Source: Natrinema gelatinilyticum
Lineage (GTDB): Archaea > Halobacteriota > Halobacteria > Halobacteriales > Natrialbaceae
NCBI RefSeq assembly: GCF_024266705.1
Contig: NZ_CP100757.1
Coordinates: 992,001-1,056,000, forward strand
Length of the DNA: 64,000 nucleotides
Reading direction: 5' to 3'
The position numbers and the translations under genes were made by a program. This document shows positions 9,801 to 20,500 of the stretch, piece after piece. Position 1 is the stretch's first letter. Every line of letters starts with the position of its first letter. Under the pieces are notes generated by a model, which saw only the letters and a list, made by a program, of their open reading frames with translations, was not told where the DNA came from and searched no databases.

Positions 9801-12800
9801 TCGTTCCACAGCTGGTTCAGTGCCACCCCGTCGACGACCTCGCGCGTCGCAACTGGTTCCGCAGCGGTTCCGTCGTCGTCGCGGGGGAGTTTCCCTGCGA
9901 CGAACGGAGCGAGGACGCGGAAGGCGGCGATGTACATATCGAGGTCTTGTGTGTGTTCGTGGAGTTCTCGCTCGAAGCGATAGCCGAGTAACGCGCCGAG
10001 TGGTTGTCCCTGGCGGACGCCCTCGATAAGTTCCTCTGCCTCCCGCACGCGTTCTGCCGAGAGATCCACCTCGAGGAGGTCGCCACGCTCGGTTCCCCTG
10101 TGGGACTGGTATCCACTCCGGAGGACAGCGGCGGTAGTGGCCTGCGGGAGCGACGGTGCATGGACGTGTCCGGCGGATTTCGGAGCGCTGGACGGCTCCA
10201 GGTTCTCGACGACGCCATACGCGCCGATGCGGATTCCGGACTCCGCTGCGGTCTGGTGCTCCCTAATGGTAGTGAGTCGTCGCGTCGCCAGCGACGTCGC
10301 CCACGCGTCGAGTCGGTGGCTGGCCAGGTCGAGCGTCTCGGTGAGGAGCGTCTCGAGGTCGTCTCCATCGACGTCCTGGAGGTACCCTAACGCCTGCTGC
10401 ACGTCGGCGAACGCGTCGTCGATCTCTGGGTGCGAGAACAGCGCCTCGGCATACGACGTCGACTCGTCGATCGTCGATTCGTCGACGTGTGACAGCTCGG
10501 CCAGTGCGTCGAGCAGTTCGTGGGGGGCTCGCTGGTCGACCTTGCTCCAGACGGTAGTGGGGAACTCGTCGTCGTAGTGCTCAGACTCGGGGATGACGTC
10601 CCAGACGTCACGTCCGTGTTCCTCCATATGGGTATCGTCGCCCGTGTAGCAGAAGTAGCCAAGACGAGCACGAGCCATCAGGTACTCCTGCAGGAGTGCG
10701 TAGTACAGCAAGCGGTCGAGTAGGGGTTCGGTGCGCTCATCGGAGCTCAGATGCATGATGACGGCCAGGACCTGGACACTCGATGGAAGTGGATTCGTCG
10801 GGAGGTCAGCACCTGCGGGTGCTGGTGGACCGTACCGCAGGGAACTGGCGGGTGTCTCCTGGAGCGACTGCATGAACGCCGGTGATTGCTCGTCGACGAG
10901 TGGGTCGACGGGGCCGGTCGCCTGGTCCCTGAACAGGAGGTGGGCGATACGGGGCGTGAGCAGCGCGGAGGGGACGCCCGACGTCACGTTGGACATCGTC
11001 GCTGCGACCTGTGATGGCTCCGAGGCAGCGCGCAGTTCCTGCAGGAATCTTCTCGTGGACTCGTCGAGGGTGTTCGGGTCCACGGACCCAACGTCGGCGA
11101 TTCCGGCGCCCGTCAGGAGTGATTCGACGGCACTCTTGCCGAGGAGATCGCGAAGGCGATAGTCGTTGGCGGTCGCTTCCATGCTGGTCAGTTGCGTGAA
11201 CGCCTCGACCGGGTCCTCCTCGTCCATCACCGTCGGGACTGCGTCGACGCCGCCCTCCAGTGCGGCGCGAAGGCGTTGTACCTGCGCCGCCAGTGAACCC
11301 TCGACGGCGGGCAGGTGAATAGTGCCACAGACGTCGTCACTTCCGTAGACATCGGCGTCCGCTGTCGGTCCGTCGGCAGCCGCCATCTCATCGAGGTCCG
11401 TGACCGGGAGGACGCCGTAGGGCTGTTCGCCCACCCTGAGTGCAGGTACGGGACCGCGTGCCCGGACGTGGTTCACGAAGTGCTGGCGGTGGGCTTCGAG
11501 GTGCCGCACGAACTGGTAGTCCAGGTCGGCCTGACCAGCATCGTCGACTTTCTCGTCGAAGTCGGTGGGCAACAGCATGTGCGGGACGTAGTAGCCCCAG
11601 GTCGCCGACCACAGCGCGGCGTTCATGTGCCGGGCGTCCAACTGTTCGCTCCCGTCCGCGCCACGGACGTGGGCGAAGACATGTTCTCCGACGGGGTGTT
11701 GTGTGCTCCCGCTGGTGCCGAGTTGATCGGGGTCGACGCCGAGCAGTCGCGCGGCGATAGCCCCGTCGCTCTCGTCGCCAGCCTCGACGAGCGGACCATC
11801 ACACTCCACTGGGAGGGTAGTGGATGCGTTCTCAGTGGACGAGTAGCCCGACGGTTCGTCGAGCGTGTTGTTCGATGGCGTCCCCTGCGCGAGGAACTCG
11901 AGCCCCTCGGTGTAGTGATGGGCGTCTAGCAACTCTCGGAGGTGCGCTGCGGCGGTCCGGTCGTCCATCCCGGTCTTGACACCGACGACGACGAGCCGGT
12001 CGATTCCCGCGTCGACGTGTTCCTCGGTCAGTGGCACCTCCAGACCCATCCCGACGGTCTTCGCGGCGTCGAAGTCGAACATCCACTTCATTCCGTCCTC
12101 GGCGAGCGTGTCTACGGCGTCCTTTGAGTCATCGGGATGGGCGCTTCCTGAATGGCTGCCGAGTACGTCCGGGTCGGGACCGACGGCCAGTGGTTCGCGA
12201 ATCGGCTCGCTGAACGACGTGACGACATCGTCGCCGCAGTGGGCGAACGCCACCCATCGGTCCGGGAGGAGCCGGGCACGAGGCGGCCGAGTCCAGGAGT
12301 CCGGCCGACGCTCGGCAGCGCTGGCCAGGGCCTCGAAGTCGGGTTTGGGGACGCCCTGTACGGGTGCTTCGCCGAGCAGTTCGTCTGCATGGTCGGGTGC
12401 GAGTGCTCGCTTGACCCATGCCGCTCGCTCCGCTCCGTATCGCTCGACGAGTTGAGCCCAGACGCGTTCCTTGATGGCCTCGAATCGCGTCTTTGCGTCC
12501 TTCGGGAGCGAGTCGACGTCGACGTACTGCCTGACCGCTTCGGGAACGTTCGTCGGGTCGGTCGTCGTCGCCCACCACCACACCTGCTTCCAGAAGTGGA
12601 TGCCCCACTGGAGTTCGTCGTCGGTCAGCCCAGACTCGTGGGTGTCAACGTGGACGTCGTCGGGATACGTCCGGACGAGGAGTTTCCAGTTCGTCTCGCC
12701 CTCCCCGTCGACCGATTCGAACCGCGTCTCCAGCCTGACGGGGAGCAGAAGGGCTGGCTGTGTGTCCGTCGTCACCGGAAGCGGGTCGGCCGGGTCGCTG

Positions 12801-13552
12801 GAGTAGCGCTCCGCGAGCGTTGCGTTGAGGACGTCGAGTCGACACCGCTGGAGGTCCGCGAACGATTCGAGCGCGCGGGCGGCGTTGCCGAGTTGCTTCA
12901 GGTGCTGGTCTGTCGTCGTTCGGTCGGCGGGCTCGGCGGCTGGTTCGAGGCTGTCGAGTGCGGTGGTGAGTCGCTCCCGGTCGAGTGCCGCACGGACGTC
13001 CTGGTAGCGAACCGAGATTCGCCACTGGACCTGGTCGAGGTCCTCGATGTCGAGTTCTTCGAAGCCAGTCCTGAGGTCTGTCACCCTTGCTTCGAACGCT
13101 GTCGTGTCGCGGTCGTAGAACGCCGTGGTGAGTTCGTCGACCGTCTCGAGCGACTGGTCGGCGTCGAGTTCGCAGAACGTTTCACGGAGTGCCCGGACGG
13201 TTCGGATGAACGTCGTCCGGGCCGCCTCGTTCTCGTCGCGATCGGCTTCGACCCACGCTTCGTAGGCCTCGGCGAGGGTATCGAGGAGTCCATCGACGGT
13301 GTCCACATCGAGGGCGGCGAACGGTTCGGGGACGTCTGCGTCGCGTGCGTAGTCCCACGAGTCGACGAGCGTGCGGAACTGGTCGAGTCGGGCCTGGAGG
13401 TCGTCTGGGTCGCCTACGCCGCGGCGGAGGCGGTCGAGTTCCGCTTCGATGTCGGAGCGGAGCGCCGTCCCCTGCTGTGCGTCCGTCTGGGCTGCTTCGG
13501 CGCTCTCTCGTGCACTGTCGATGGCGTTTCGTAGTGATTCGCGTCCGTTCAT
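6875..13552 (-). CDS. Megaprotein operon: uncharacterised 2225-residue protein
   Basis: One of the largest proteins expected in a haloarchaeon, in a single intact frame. The N-terminal 250 residues are rich in Glu, Asp, Arg and Leu and look helical or coiled. Next come a recognisable block (ALLLPVRLETRF, then LLVRTYPDDVHVDTHE, about residues 265-310) and later RVGEQPYGVLPV near residue 710. An Ig-like beta-sandwich segment is suggested near 1640-1720 (ILGWTTARPGQRVRIEIEAS, FTVRARVTR), and the C-terminal part has YRDPDTWIGL. I recall similar blocks in uncharacterised bacterial proteins, but no function is known to me. No transmembrane or secretion signal is visible. It lies 82 bp downstream of the 1316-residue gene. 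Confidence 0.94.
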   Translation of the reverse strand: MNGRESLRNAIDSARESAEAAQTDAQQGTALRSDIEAELDRLRRGVGDPDDLQARLDQFRTLVDSWDYARDADVPEPFAALDVDTVDGLLDTLAEAYEAWVEADRDENEAARTTFIRTVRALRETFCELDADQSLETVDELTTAFYDRDTTAFEARVTDLRTGFEELDIEDLDQVQWRISVRYQDVRAALDRERLTTALDSLEPAAEPADRTTTDQHLKQLGNAARALESFADLQRCRLDVLNATLAERYSSDPADPLPVTTDTQPALLLPVRLETRFESVDGEGETNWKLLVRTYPDDVHVDTHESGLTDDELQWGIHFWKQVWWWATTTDPTNVPEAVRQYVDVDSLPKDAKTRFEAIKERVWAQLVERYGAERAAWVKRALAPDHADELLGEAPVQGVPKPDFEALASAAERRPDSWTRPPRARLLPDRWVAFAHCGDDVVTSFSEPIREPLAVGPDPDVLGSHSGSAHPDDSKDAVDTLAEDGMKWMFDFDAAKTVGMGLEVPLTEEHVDAGIDRLVVVGVKTGMDDRTAAAHLRELLDAHHYTEGLEFLAQGTPSNNTLDEPSGYSSTENASTTLPVECDGPLVEAGDESDGAIAARLLGVDPDQLGTSGSTQHPVGEHVFAHVRGADGSEQLDARHMNAALWSATWGYYVPHMLLPTDFDEKVDDAGQADLDYQFVRHLEAHRQHFVNHVRARGPVPALRVGEQPYGVLPVTDLDEMAAADGPTADADVYGSDDVCGTIHLPAVEGSLAAQVQRLRAALEGGVDAVPTVMDEEDPVEAFTQLTSMEATANDYRLRDLLGKSAVESLLTGAGIADVGSVDPNTLDESTRRFLQELRAASEPSQVAATMSNVTSGVPSALLTPRIAHLLFRDQATGPVDPLVDEQSPAFMQSLQETPASSLRYGPPAPAGADLPTNPLPSSVQVLAVIMHLSSDERTEPLLDRLLYYALLQEYLMARARLGYFCYTGDDTHMEEHGRDVWDVIPESEHYDDEFPTTVWSKVDQRAPHELLDALAELSHVDESTIDESTSYAEALFSHPEIDDAFADVQQALGYLQDVDGDDLETLLTETLDLASHRLDAWATSLATRRLTTIREHQTAAESGIRIGAYGVVENLEPSSAPKSAGHVHAPSLPQATTAAVLRSGYQSHRGTERGDLLEVDLSAERVREAEELIEGVRQGQPLGALLGYRFERELHEHTQDLDMYIAAFRVLAPFVAGKLPRDDDGTAAEPVATREVVDGVALNQLWNDDAIPWGTKPGADTAKLPQEPDPNHTAITDVLDLLDDQVDAVRDVLTAEGLHQLLNGNPTRAGGSVDALSRGEAPQDLDMTRTPRTGIGVTHRVLVLFDGDGDSTPAWTPSPDAAVRAAVEPNLNAFVGDLFGAPERVRCLVEYDVEAPAPDNDSTEDESERPRETTVVRLSDLALSPLDVLYLEEGEAETQRSEIEQRIVYHLYRDGPATIAPDGDVTITFGPFDEWDGDLDELGVDPSIHVSFGELLEVARTARELVTGGRAADASDLALPDEAADATYGSELGSRATDAHKRLQDIQQQLEAIVPLFKETGGHARPIDTLDDLVDAVVTASTAIAQSDLDSVEGDLASLSATGLVADLTRLHEVRTAGITLSAIEGEVLVRPESGQRILGWTTARPGQRVRIEIEASTGRVDAQAEARVREDGHFEADVDCSGIGDGTTFTVRARVTRTTQGRPSEISVPGRAVQWYQPEWRLDEWLPHLRRLSTVSDQLESFSNASSELRTVWESLSTPSATTDGAPFENAVELALQSLYEEGDEMRVAVETLLTTSITLPGFDSGADELAIWRILEPILEAVAGKTPPSEEQAGEYDILNGFHDPAVRAEVQQALDSLLGHLTAEVSEFDTLLDVPADLTAPRTDGLDALRDDGVEELRDGLFRASYFGIHGAIPLSATGSSADDVSTLATQASSAGDEIADRVSRASAALPIGGTDPTLDQQLDRLEALLGESFVVLPPFQPANGPELQDTFAPSHNETLQNGDVMNVETWFQRAARVREQPRTLQRAFTYGETFGDFNQTRAPRMQAGQLPYRDPDTWIGLSDEWADRDDDARIGGRLSLVAHLYDNVDASGTMAGFFVDEWVETVPRTTETTGLSFHFDRPNSRAPQSMLLAVPPTDDGWNLQALADIVEESLELAKLRTADPEALSETGLGHLLPALCFAENSRDDSASPDSISINLDELRSFIQQAFIANWEVPD

Positions 13553-13634
13553 GGGGTATCTCGCTCCTCGGTCGTGTGGGTAGTCGCAGGGTGGTCTATC
13601 GTCGGACCTGACGTCCTCGTGATGCCCGCCATCG

Positions 13635-16600
13635 TCACGGCCCTCCGTTCGGGTTCGGCGGGAGCATGTCGTCTGCGTGGACAGCCATGCGATACGGGCG
13701 TTGCCAGGTGATGGACGCCATGTGCGCCGAGTTCTCCCCCCAGGTGACGCCGTCGATCTGCTTTCCCGCGAGTCCCGGAGGGCCGGACCCCGGTTTCGAC
13801 GGCCCGACGTCCACGTAGTGGTACTCCCCGTTCGGGCTGAGATGGCCCCACGTCAGGTCGTTCCAGTCCGTGAGCTCTGTCCCGTCATCGCCGTCGGCGG
13901 GTTCGTCGAGGCCGAAGCGAGGCTCACCTGGTGGTTCCTCGAGGACGAAGAACCAGCCCAGGTCGTCCTTCTGGGTGGTCGTCCCGAACGCGTCCTCCGG
14001 GGTGAGGTCGAACCCGAGGAACGTGATGTCTGGGTCGAGCGTCCCGCGGAAGATGGGGTGTTTCGTGTTGCCCGTCGCCTTACTTCCCGGTGTGGGGTCG
14101 GGGAGGTCGGGAACCCGCGGAATCGGTTCGTTGGGCCCCGGGTTGCTACCGGGCTTCTGTTTCGCCTTCGCGGCGTATATCGTGGTGTTCGGATAGCGCT
14201 GGAGGAGCTCCCCCCGAACCAGTAACACGAGCGTTTCGCCGTCGCCCGCACCGCTGCTCGGGGACTGTTTGCCGAGGTTCTTGCTGCCGTCCCACGCGTG
14301 GATTTCGGCAATGTCGTTCTGTTCCGCTTCGGTTGGCTGAGGGACGACGCTGCGGCGGTCCCAGAACCGGCGGAAATACGTTCCACGGAGGTCGGTCGGG
14401 TACTCGCGCCAGCGGAGTTCGCGCCCCATCTCGTGGCTGAGACCTACCATGTACGCCTCCACAAAGGCAGGATTCGTCACGAGCAGGCCGACGCTGTCGA
14501 GCGGCACGTCCTCGACGCCAGGCAGGAAGTACTCCTCGGAGAGGTTTTTCAACGGCTCGTACATCGGCTCTGAAAACGACGGGGCCTCGAGAATCTGGTC
14601 CAGTGGATCGTCCCGGGTATCGAGGTCGACGCCACCGAGTCGGTGTTCGACCCGGTTTCGAATCGTCGTCTCGGGGTCGATAGCCTCGCCGAGTCGCTGA
14701 CTCACGGCTTCGAGGTCGAGCGGTGGCTTCGGTTCCTCCGCGGCGGGGCCACAGACGGCTGGGCCGAGCTGTTCGGCTATCGCGTCCGACGGGTAGTCGT
14801 CGAGTCGTGCGGCGAGCAGGTCAAGGAAGGTTCCGAAGCCGTCACACTGCTCCGTAAGCTCCGAGAGGGACGTCTCGTCCCATCCCTGTTCGGAGAACGT
14901 CTCCCGAAGCGTGCGAATCCAGTGACGCGCCATCGCCAGCACCTGCTTTAGCACCCGGAGGAGTCGGCGAGTCCCGTCGACGTCACCCTCGTCGATTCGC
15001 TCGGAGAGCGCGGCGAGTAGCGCCTCACCCTCGAGCGCCTCTTCGATATTCGCGTCGTCACCGCAGACGGCGACGCACGTCCGTTCGAGCCACTCGATTC
15101 GGTCCCGAGCCCGGGCTTCGGCCTCCCCGTCGGCCGTTTCCTCGACTTCGCGTTCCACGGACGCGAGCGTCGTTCGGGCGTCGATGCAGAACGCACCGAG
15201 TACGGCCGCAACGAACCGAACGACGAAGATTCTGTAGCGGTCTTCGAACTCGTCGCACTCCTCGAAGATCGGGGGCAGCAGTCGTGTCTCGATTCGCTCG
15301 CATATGTCGACGATTTCCCTCAGCAGTTCTCCGTCAATCTCCTCGTACCAGTCGAGGATCTCGGTTAGCAATTGTCGCTCGTCACCGTTGTACTCGTCAA
15401 GAATCTCCGTCAGCAGTTGTTTGTCGACGTCGCCGTGTACGTCCAGAATCTCCGTCAGCAGTCGTACCAGGGTCCGGTACTGCTCGGCGATCTCCCGGAG
15501 TGTCGTGACCTCGTCGAACGCCTTCGTGACCTCAGCATGCAGTGCAATCAACGCGGATGCGATCTCGCGAAGGGACCCGCTGCCGAGGGCGATACGGAGG
15601 TCGTAAAGGAGTGATCCTCCCCACACGTTGACAGATTCGCCACAGATGCCCTGACAGACATTTAGAAGGCGTTCGAGCGGCGGTTCGGCGTCGAGACTCG
15701 GGGGAAGCGGTTCGACGTCTTTGGGGTATATGTTCGTGAGTGCGCTCTGGATTCCGGCACAGGCCTCCTGGCAATCGGTTCTGACCAGAGAGGATAACGC
15801 GCCGTCGTCCCACTTCCCGCGTTCGATGAGGTCCCAGTCGCTGCGTTCGGCTTCCACGGCCGTCGCTCTCTCGCGGGCACGCGTACAGAGTGCGTTGACG
15901 AGGGACTGTCCATCGACGGTGACGTCGAGCGAGGTCATGCCTCCGGGGGAATCGTCAGTTCCGACGGTCAGGCGGCCGTCGTTGAGACCGCGGATCAACT
16001 CGCCGACGTCGAGTTGACTTCCATCCGTCGCGAGACGGCGGGCGAACGGACCGCCCGGGCGGGCGAGTCGACGGAACGATGGCGAGAGTGCCGCTTCCGG
16101 GAGTCGGCTCCCCTCGATTCGATGGCTAAGCGTGGCCGTGGTTCCGTCGGCATCGCTCCAGTTGACCCGCGAGTGCAGATTCGCGGTGAACTGGAGGAGC
16201 GACGGTGCGGGGACGTTAACGACATCTACGTGGAGGCTCTGGACGGCGACTCGTCCGAACTGTGCGAATCGGAGGAGTTGATTCGCCTGCCGGAGTGACC
16301 CGACCTGATCCCATGCCTGGGCCATCAGTTGCTCCTGTTTGTCCTGGACGACGCGCGTCCCGAAGCCCGCAGGGAGTCGGTTTCGGGGGTCGACGTTCAG
16401 ATCGCGGAACCAGGCAGGCTGGTCGCCTTCGTCTGGAATCGTCGGTGCTGCGACGTGCCACTGGCCGTACAGCGGTGGGCCGAGCGTCGGCGTCTTGCCC
16501 TCGCTTGCCTTCGCTGGGTCCGCGAGGGCACTCGCCTCGTCCAGGATTCCCTGCAGGACCGTCTGTTTCTCACTCGCATACGACTGCGGCGACAGGTCCA

Positions 16601-17585
16601 CAGAGTGAAGGGCGCCTTCCAGGTCGACGGTCTCTTTTTCTGTTGACTGAAGCGATGCGGGACCGGGGTCGCCGACGTCGACCGAACGGATGCCGAGGCC
16701 CTCGAGTTGCTCCGGAGAGAGTCGTCGAACCAGCGCCTCGAAGTCTCCTGCTGGCCCGGTAGAGAACTCCCAGTGGTAGTACACCGGGAGTCGAACCTGT
16801 GCGTCCGGGTCGTCGATGTCCCAGGCCAACTCGACGTCCTTCGTCCCGTCCGGATAGGGCTTTTCGCCGAGTCCAGCCCTGACGCCCGGGCCGTACGTTG
16901 GGACGACACAGGCGCGATAGGCTTCGTTCTCCCGCAGTCGTCTGGGCGAGAGGAGTCGCGAGAGCGTGACGTTCGACTGAGAACGGAACTCCGAGCGAAT
17001 TGCCTCTTTGTTCGTCAGGTCGACATTGCCGACGAGTTGGGTGTGTGCCCACATCCAGGCCTCCGTGAGGTCCGGCAGTTCGGTCGCAGGGTCGGCCGGC
17101 CCTCCAATCTCTAGCACTGGGAGGGAACTCGAGCCCTGGCCGCTCAGGCCGCCCCGCCGTAGCTTGACGCCGTCTTGCTTGCGGACGGTGACGAGACACA
17201 GCCACGGCCGAAGTTTTCCCTTCGCTTTGGTCGCCTTCGCCGGGGTGAACAGCCACGGCAGGTCTGGCCGGTCGAATTCGACCGCCGGGAAGTAGTTCGG
17301 CGGGAAGTCCGTCGTTCCCGGTTCCGGTTCCGTGCGGACGACCTGGCGCTGGTTGATGCCGGTAATCTCGCCTGGGCCGTAGACAGTGAGGTCTTTCCCG
17401 ACTGTGAGCGATTCCGTCGTCGACTTCGCGCCATCCTCGTCCGTTTTGCGTCCCTCGACGGTCGTGGTGAATCCGGTCGTCCCTTGCTTGAGTTTCCCTG
17501 ATTCCGTGTCCACGGCCGTCGGGACGTACCCCTCGCGGACGAAGGGAAAGAAGTGATAGCGCGTCTGCTGTGGTGCGTCGCTCAT
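13635..17585 (-). CDS. Megaprotein operon: uncharacterised 1316-residue protein with 15-residue repeats
   Basis: The function is unknown. The N-terminal region has FFPFVREGYVPT and, near residue 90, a block EFDRPDLPWLFTPA followed by LRPWLCLV. The C-terminal 200 residues hold another set of conserved-looking blocks (ELLQRYPNTTIYAA, GWFFVLEEPPGEPRFGLDE, WGHLSPNGEYHYVD). Between them, residues 709-783 are five tandem 15-residue units starting LLTEILD, LLREIVD or LLPPIFE. This is a long helical, probably coiled-coil rod. There is no signal peptide or membrane helix. Its ATG abuts the DUF6603 stop with no spacer, so the two are coupled. Confidence 0.94.
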   Translation of the reverse strand: MSDAPQQTRYHFFPFVREGYVPTAVDTESGKLKQGTTGFTTTVEGRKTDEDGAKSTTESLTVGKDLTVYGPGEITGINQRQVVRTEPEPGTTDFPPNYFPAVEFDRPDLPWLFTPAKATKAKGKLRPWLCLVTVRKQDGVKLRRGGLSGQGSSSLPVLEIGGPADPATELPDLTEAWMWAHTQLVGNVDLTNKEAIRSEFRSQSNVTLSRLLSPRRLRENEAYRACVVPTYGPGVRAGLGEKPYPDGTKDVELAWDIDDPDAQVRLPVYYHWEFSTGPAGDFEALVRRLSPEQLEGLGIRSVDVGDPGPASLQSTEKETVDLEGALHSVDLSPQSYASEKQTVLQGILDEASALADPAKASEGKTPTLGPPLYGQWHVAAPTIPDEGDQPAWFRDLNVDPRNRLPAGFGTRVVQDKQEQLMAQAWDQVGSLRQANQLLRFAQFGRVAVQSLHVDVVNVPAPSLLQFTANLHSRVNWSDADGTTATLSHRIEGSRLPEAALSPSFRRLARPGGPFARRLATDGSQLDVGELIRGLNDGRLTVGTDDSPGGMTSLDVTVDGQSLVNALCTRARERATAVEAERSDWDLIERGKWDDGALSSLVRTDCQEACAGIQSALTNIYPKDVEPLPPSLDAEPPLERLLNVCQGICGESVNVWGGSLLYDLRIALGSGSLREIASALIALHAEVTKAFDEVTTLREIAEQYRTLVRLLTEILDVHGDVDKQLLTEILDEYNGDERQLLTEILDWYEEIDGELLREIVDICERIETRLLPPIFEECDEFEDRYRIFVVRFVAAVLGAFCIDARTTLASVEREVEETADGEAEARARDRIEWLERTCVAVCGDDANIEEALEGEALLAALSERIDEGDVDGTRRLLRVLKQVLAMARHWIRTLRETFSEQGWDETSLSELTEQCDGFGTFLDLLAARLDDYPSDAIAEQLGPAVCGPAAEEPKPPLDLEAVSQRLGEAIDPETTIRNRVEHRLGGVDLDTRDDPLDQILEAPSFSEPMYEPLKNLSEEYFLPGVEDVPLDSVGLLVTNPAFVEAYMVGLSHEMGRELRWREYPTDLRGTYFRRFWDRRSVVPQPTEAEQNDIAEIHAWDGSKNLGKQSPSSGAGDGETLVLLVRGELLQRYPNTTIYAAKAKQKPGSNPGPNEPIPRVPDLPDPTPGSKATGNTKHPIFRGTLDPDITFLGFDLTPEDAFGTTTQKDDLGWFFVLEEPPGEPRFGLDEPADGDDGTELTDWNDLTWGHLSPNGEYHYVDVGPSKPGSGPPGLAGKQIDGVTWGENSAHMASITWQRPYRMAVHADDMLPPNPNGGP

Positions 17586-20500
17586 TTACGACTCGCCTCC
17601 TGCGGCCTCGTGTGCGGCGACTACCTGGAGGTCGCCTTCTGCCTCCGGATGTGCGTTCAGGTGCGCTCGCAGCGCTTGGTCCGCCTCGGTGCGGGTCGCA
17701 CCTGCTCCGGAGACGAGTCCCTCTCGCGTCAAGTCAGCGGTGCTCGCGACGACGTACTTGGTGTCCGAAATATCGATACCCTTGTCCGGTCCGGTGAACG
17801 TTGCCTGACCGGTGGTTCGAGTCTCCGCCGTCGCGACTGCGCTCGTATTCGCCAGCGCGTCGGCGACGTCGACCGGGAGCCCCAGCAACCCGATGGGCTT
17901 GGCGAAGACGTCCAGTGACCGGTCGACGAACGTGGACTCGTATTCGAGCGTCGTCGTCGTCGCGAGCGACGGGTTGGATTCACCGCCGTAGGTCAGCAGG
18001 TCGTTTCCGACTCGCCGGCCGGCCGGGAGGCGTTCGAAGCCCGGGCGGGAGAGTTTCTCGTCGTCGGTCAGGTCGAAGTACTGCGCTGGCGCGAACTGCT
18101 CTCGAACGGCCGTCTCACTGTCGGTCTGTGAGTTCCCGTCGACGCTCACGGCTGAGATGTTGAACGTGTCGTGCTTGACGGGCCCCGCGTTACCGTACTT
18201 GTCGATGGCGACGGTGATGGGGACGACGCGCTGGCGGACGCTGAGGGTTCCAAGCGGATGCGCGAGTACCTCGCCGTCCGTCGCATCTATATCGCGCAGT
18301 GAGACGACCGAGCGGTGGTCGTCTGGAAGTTGGGCCGCCCAGTTCCCGTCTTCCTCGACGGCGGCTTTCAACTCGCCGAGGACGTCTGGTGGCGGCAACG
18401 TTGACGGCGTGGCGCTGGCGCCGAACTTCTTCTCGAAGCCAACCGAGAACGAAAAGAACAGGATCTTGAACTTCGCACGCCCCTTGACGTGCCACGGCGC
18501 CGGCCCGGAGAGCATCCCCGAAAGGGAGATGGACATTAGAGTCGTGCTCCCGGCCTTCAGGGCGACGCCGGCCGCGACGTCAACGACGAAGCGGAACGGG
18601 TCGAACTGGAAGAGCGCGTCGAACCCGAGGTAGCCGGAGATGCTGAACTTCCCAGCCCCCGCGTAGAGGTCGACGTTCGCCCCGACCTGGACGGTGTTCG
18701 AGGTGACCGCGAAGTAGCCCTCGAGTCGGAGTCGTGGATTGTTCCCCGAACAGAGGTTGATGGCGACACGCCGGAGGTTGGGGAACTTCGGTGGAGGCGT
18801 GAACCGGGGGTTGAAGCCACCGACTGATAGTCCGAAGCTTGGGTCGTCACCCCAGCTCGCCCGCAGTGCCATGTCTCCGGTGAGTGCGAACGCGACGACC
18901 CGGGAGTCGTAGAGGCTGGCCATCACGAACGCGGTCCCTTCGCCGAAGTCGATCTCGCCGTAGGCGTCCATGTTCAGTTCGATGAGCGCCCCCTTCTCGG
19001 TCGGGAGGACCGCGCTGATGCGCCCGAGGATGACCAACCGGATGGGTGACGGCAGTTCGAGGATGACACCGATGTCCGCCGTGACAATTGGCGGCGTTCC
19101 CCAGGCGAACCGTGCCATCGGACCGACGACGTACCTGTCGCTCTCCGGTGGGAAAACGTTCCGGAGGTCGCTAATGAGCTGGGGCGCGTTACGGAGCGGG
19201 TCCTTTGGGAAGAGGACCGACTTCATCGTGCCCTTCTTCAGCCCGGCCCGGACAACGTCCGTATTGGTGATACGGTTGACGCCAACGAGGCCGCCGAGTC
19301 CGTTGAGGGTGACGCCCATGCCGAGCTGGATCGGTGGGAACTCCCCGGAGATGATGACCAGTAGCGAGAAGTCGTCTCTACCACTGGGGAGTTGAGTCGT
19401 GAGCAGGCCGATCGCGTTGACTGTGATGTTCCCGAAGGCAAGTTTGAGGACGCCCTCGTATTGCTTGTTCTTAGCGTCGAATCCGAGGTAGCCGCCACCG
19501 GTCACGGCACCGGAGTCGATCGAGATACCGATGCGACTCGGCGGTTCGAAGCCGAGGTCGACGTCGAGCGGTCCGAGGTTCCCACGATTGTCGTCCGGGA
19601 AGGAGAGCGTCGCCCGTAATCCGACGCCGCCGACGGTGGCGTCGACGGGGCCGAGGCTGACGCTGGCCGTCGAGGTGACATAAACCGGAATGGAGGCGTC
19701 TTTCGGCCGGAGCGAGAGGTTGACAGTGTCGACAGAGAACGCGTTTCCGACGTTCACGTGGACGGGGAACTCTCCTTCGAGTCCACCGCCTCCTTTCAGG
19801 TAGACCCCGCGTCGCGACGACCAACCGAGACCCAGGTCGAACGGCGCCCGGAACTCGTCGCCCGGGATGACGTTTTGGAGAAAACTGTCGGCTTCGCCCG
19901 TGGAGAGAACGAATTCGGAGTCGTCCGCATTGCCAAGGACATCGACGTCAACATCCGTATCCGTTCCAGTCAGGTTGCCCTTAGCACCTAATTCCCCAAG
20001 TTTCAGATGAGTGCCGTTGTTTGCCCCGAAAATATACGAAGCATTCGTCTCAGGATCTAACCGTTTCCGTATATTCCCAGACATTGAAAGTTCTGCCGGA
20101 GTGGACGGGTCAAGCTGTTCGACACCGTTCGGTCGAAGGAGGAATGCGTTCTCGCTCGAAAGGGACGCGGCGAAAGCCCAATTACCGATTTCGTTCGAGA
20201 TTTGAGTGGCTCCATGTGGTTCGACCAAGAGATATAGTTGGTCCGAAATACTAACTATTTGAATTCTTAAACCGAAAACACCAATATTTTCTAGATCCTG
20301 CCACATCAGCAATGTTCTCGAACCGATCGTCCCTGACGGAATAGTTGGATAGTCTGGTAATGCTTGAGGACCATAGCTAACTTGAACCCGAAATCCGAGT
20401 TCACCGGCTAGAACTATCAACCAAGGAATGATACTGTCTTCGATCTCGGTCAAATCTTCATCTGAGCTAGAATCAGCCGGCAGATACTCTTCTCGAAGGC

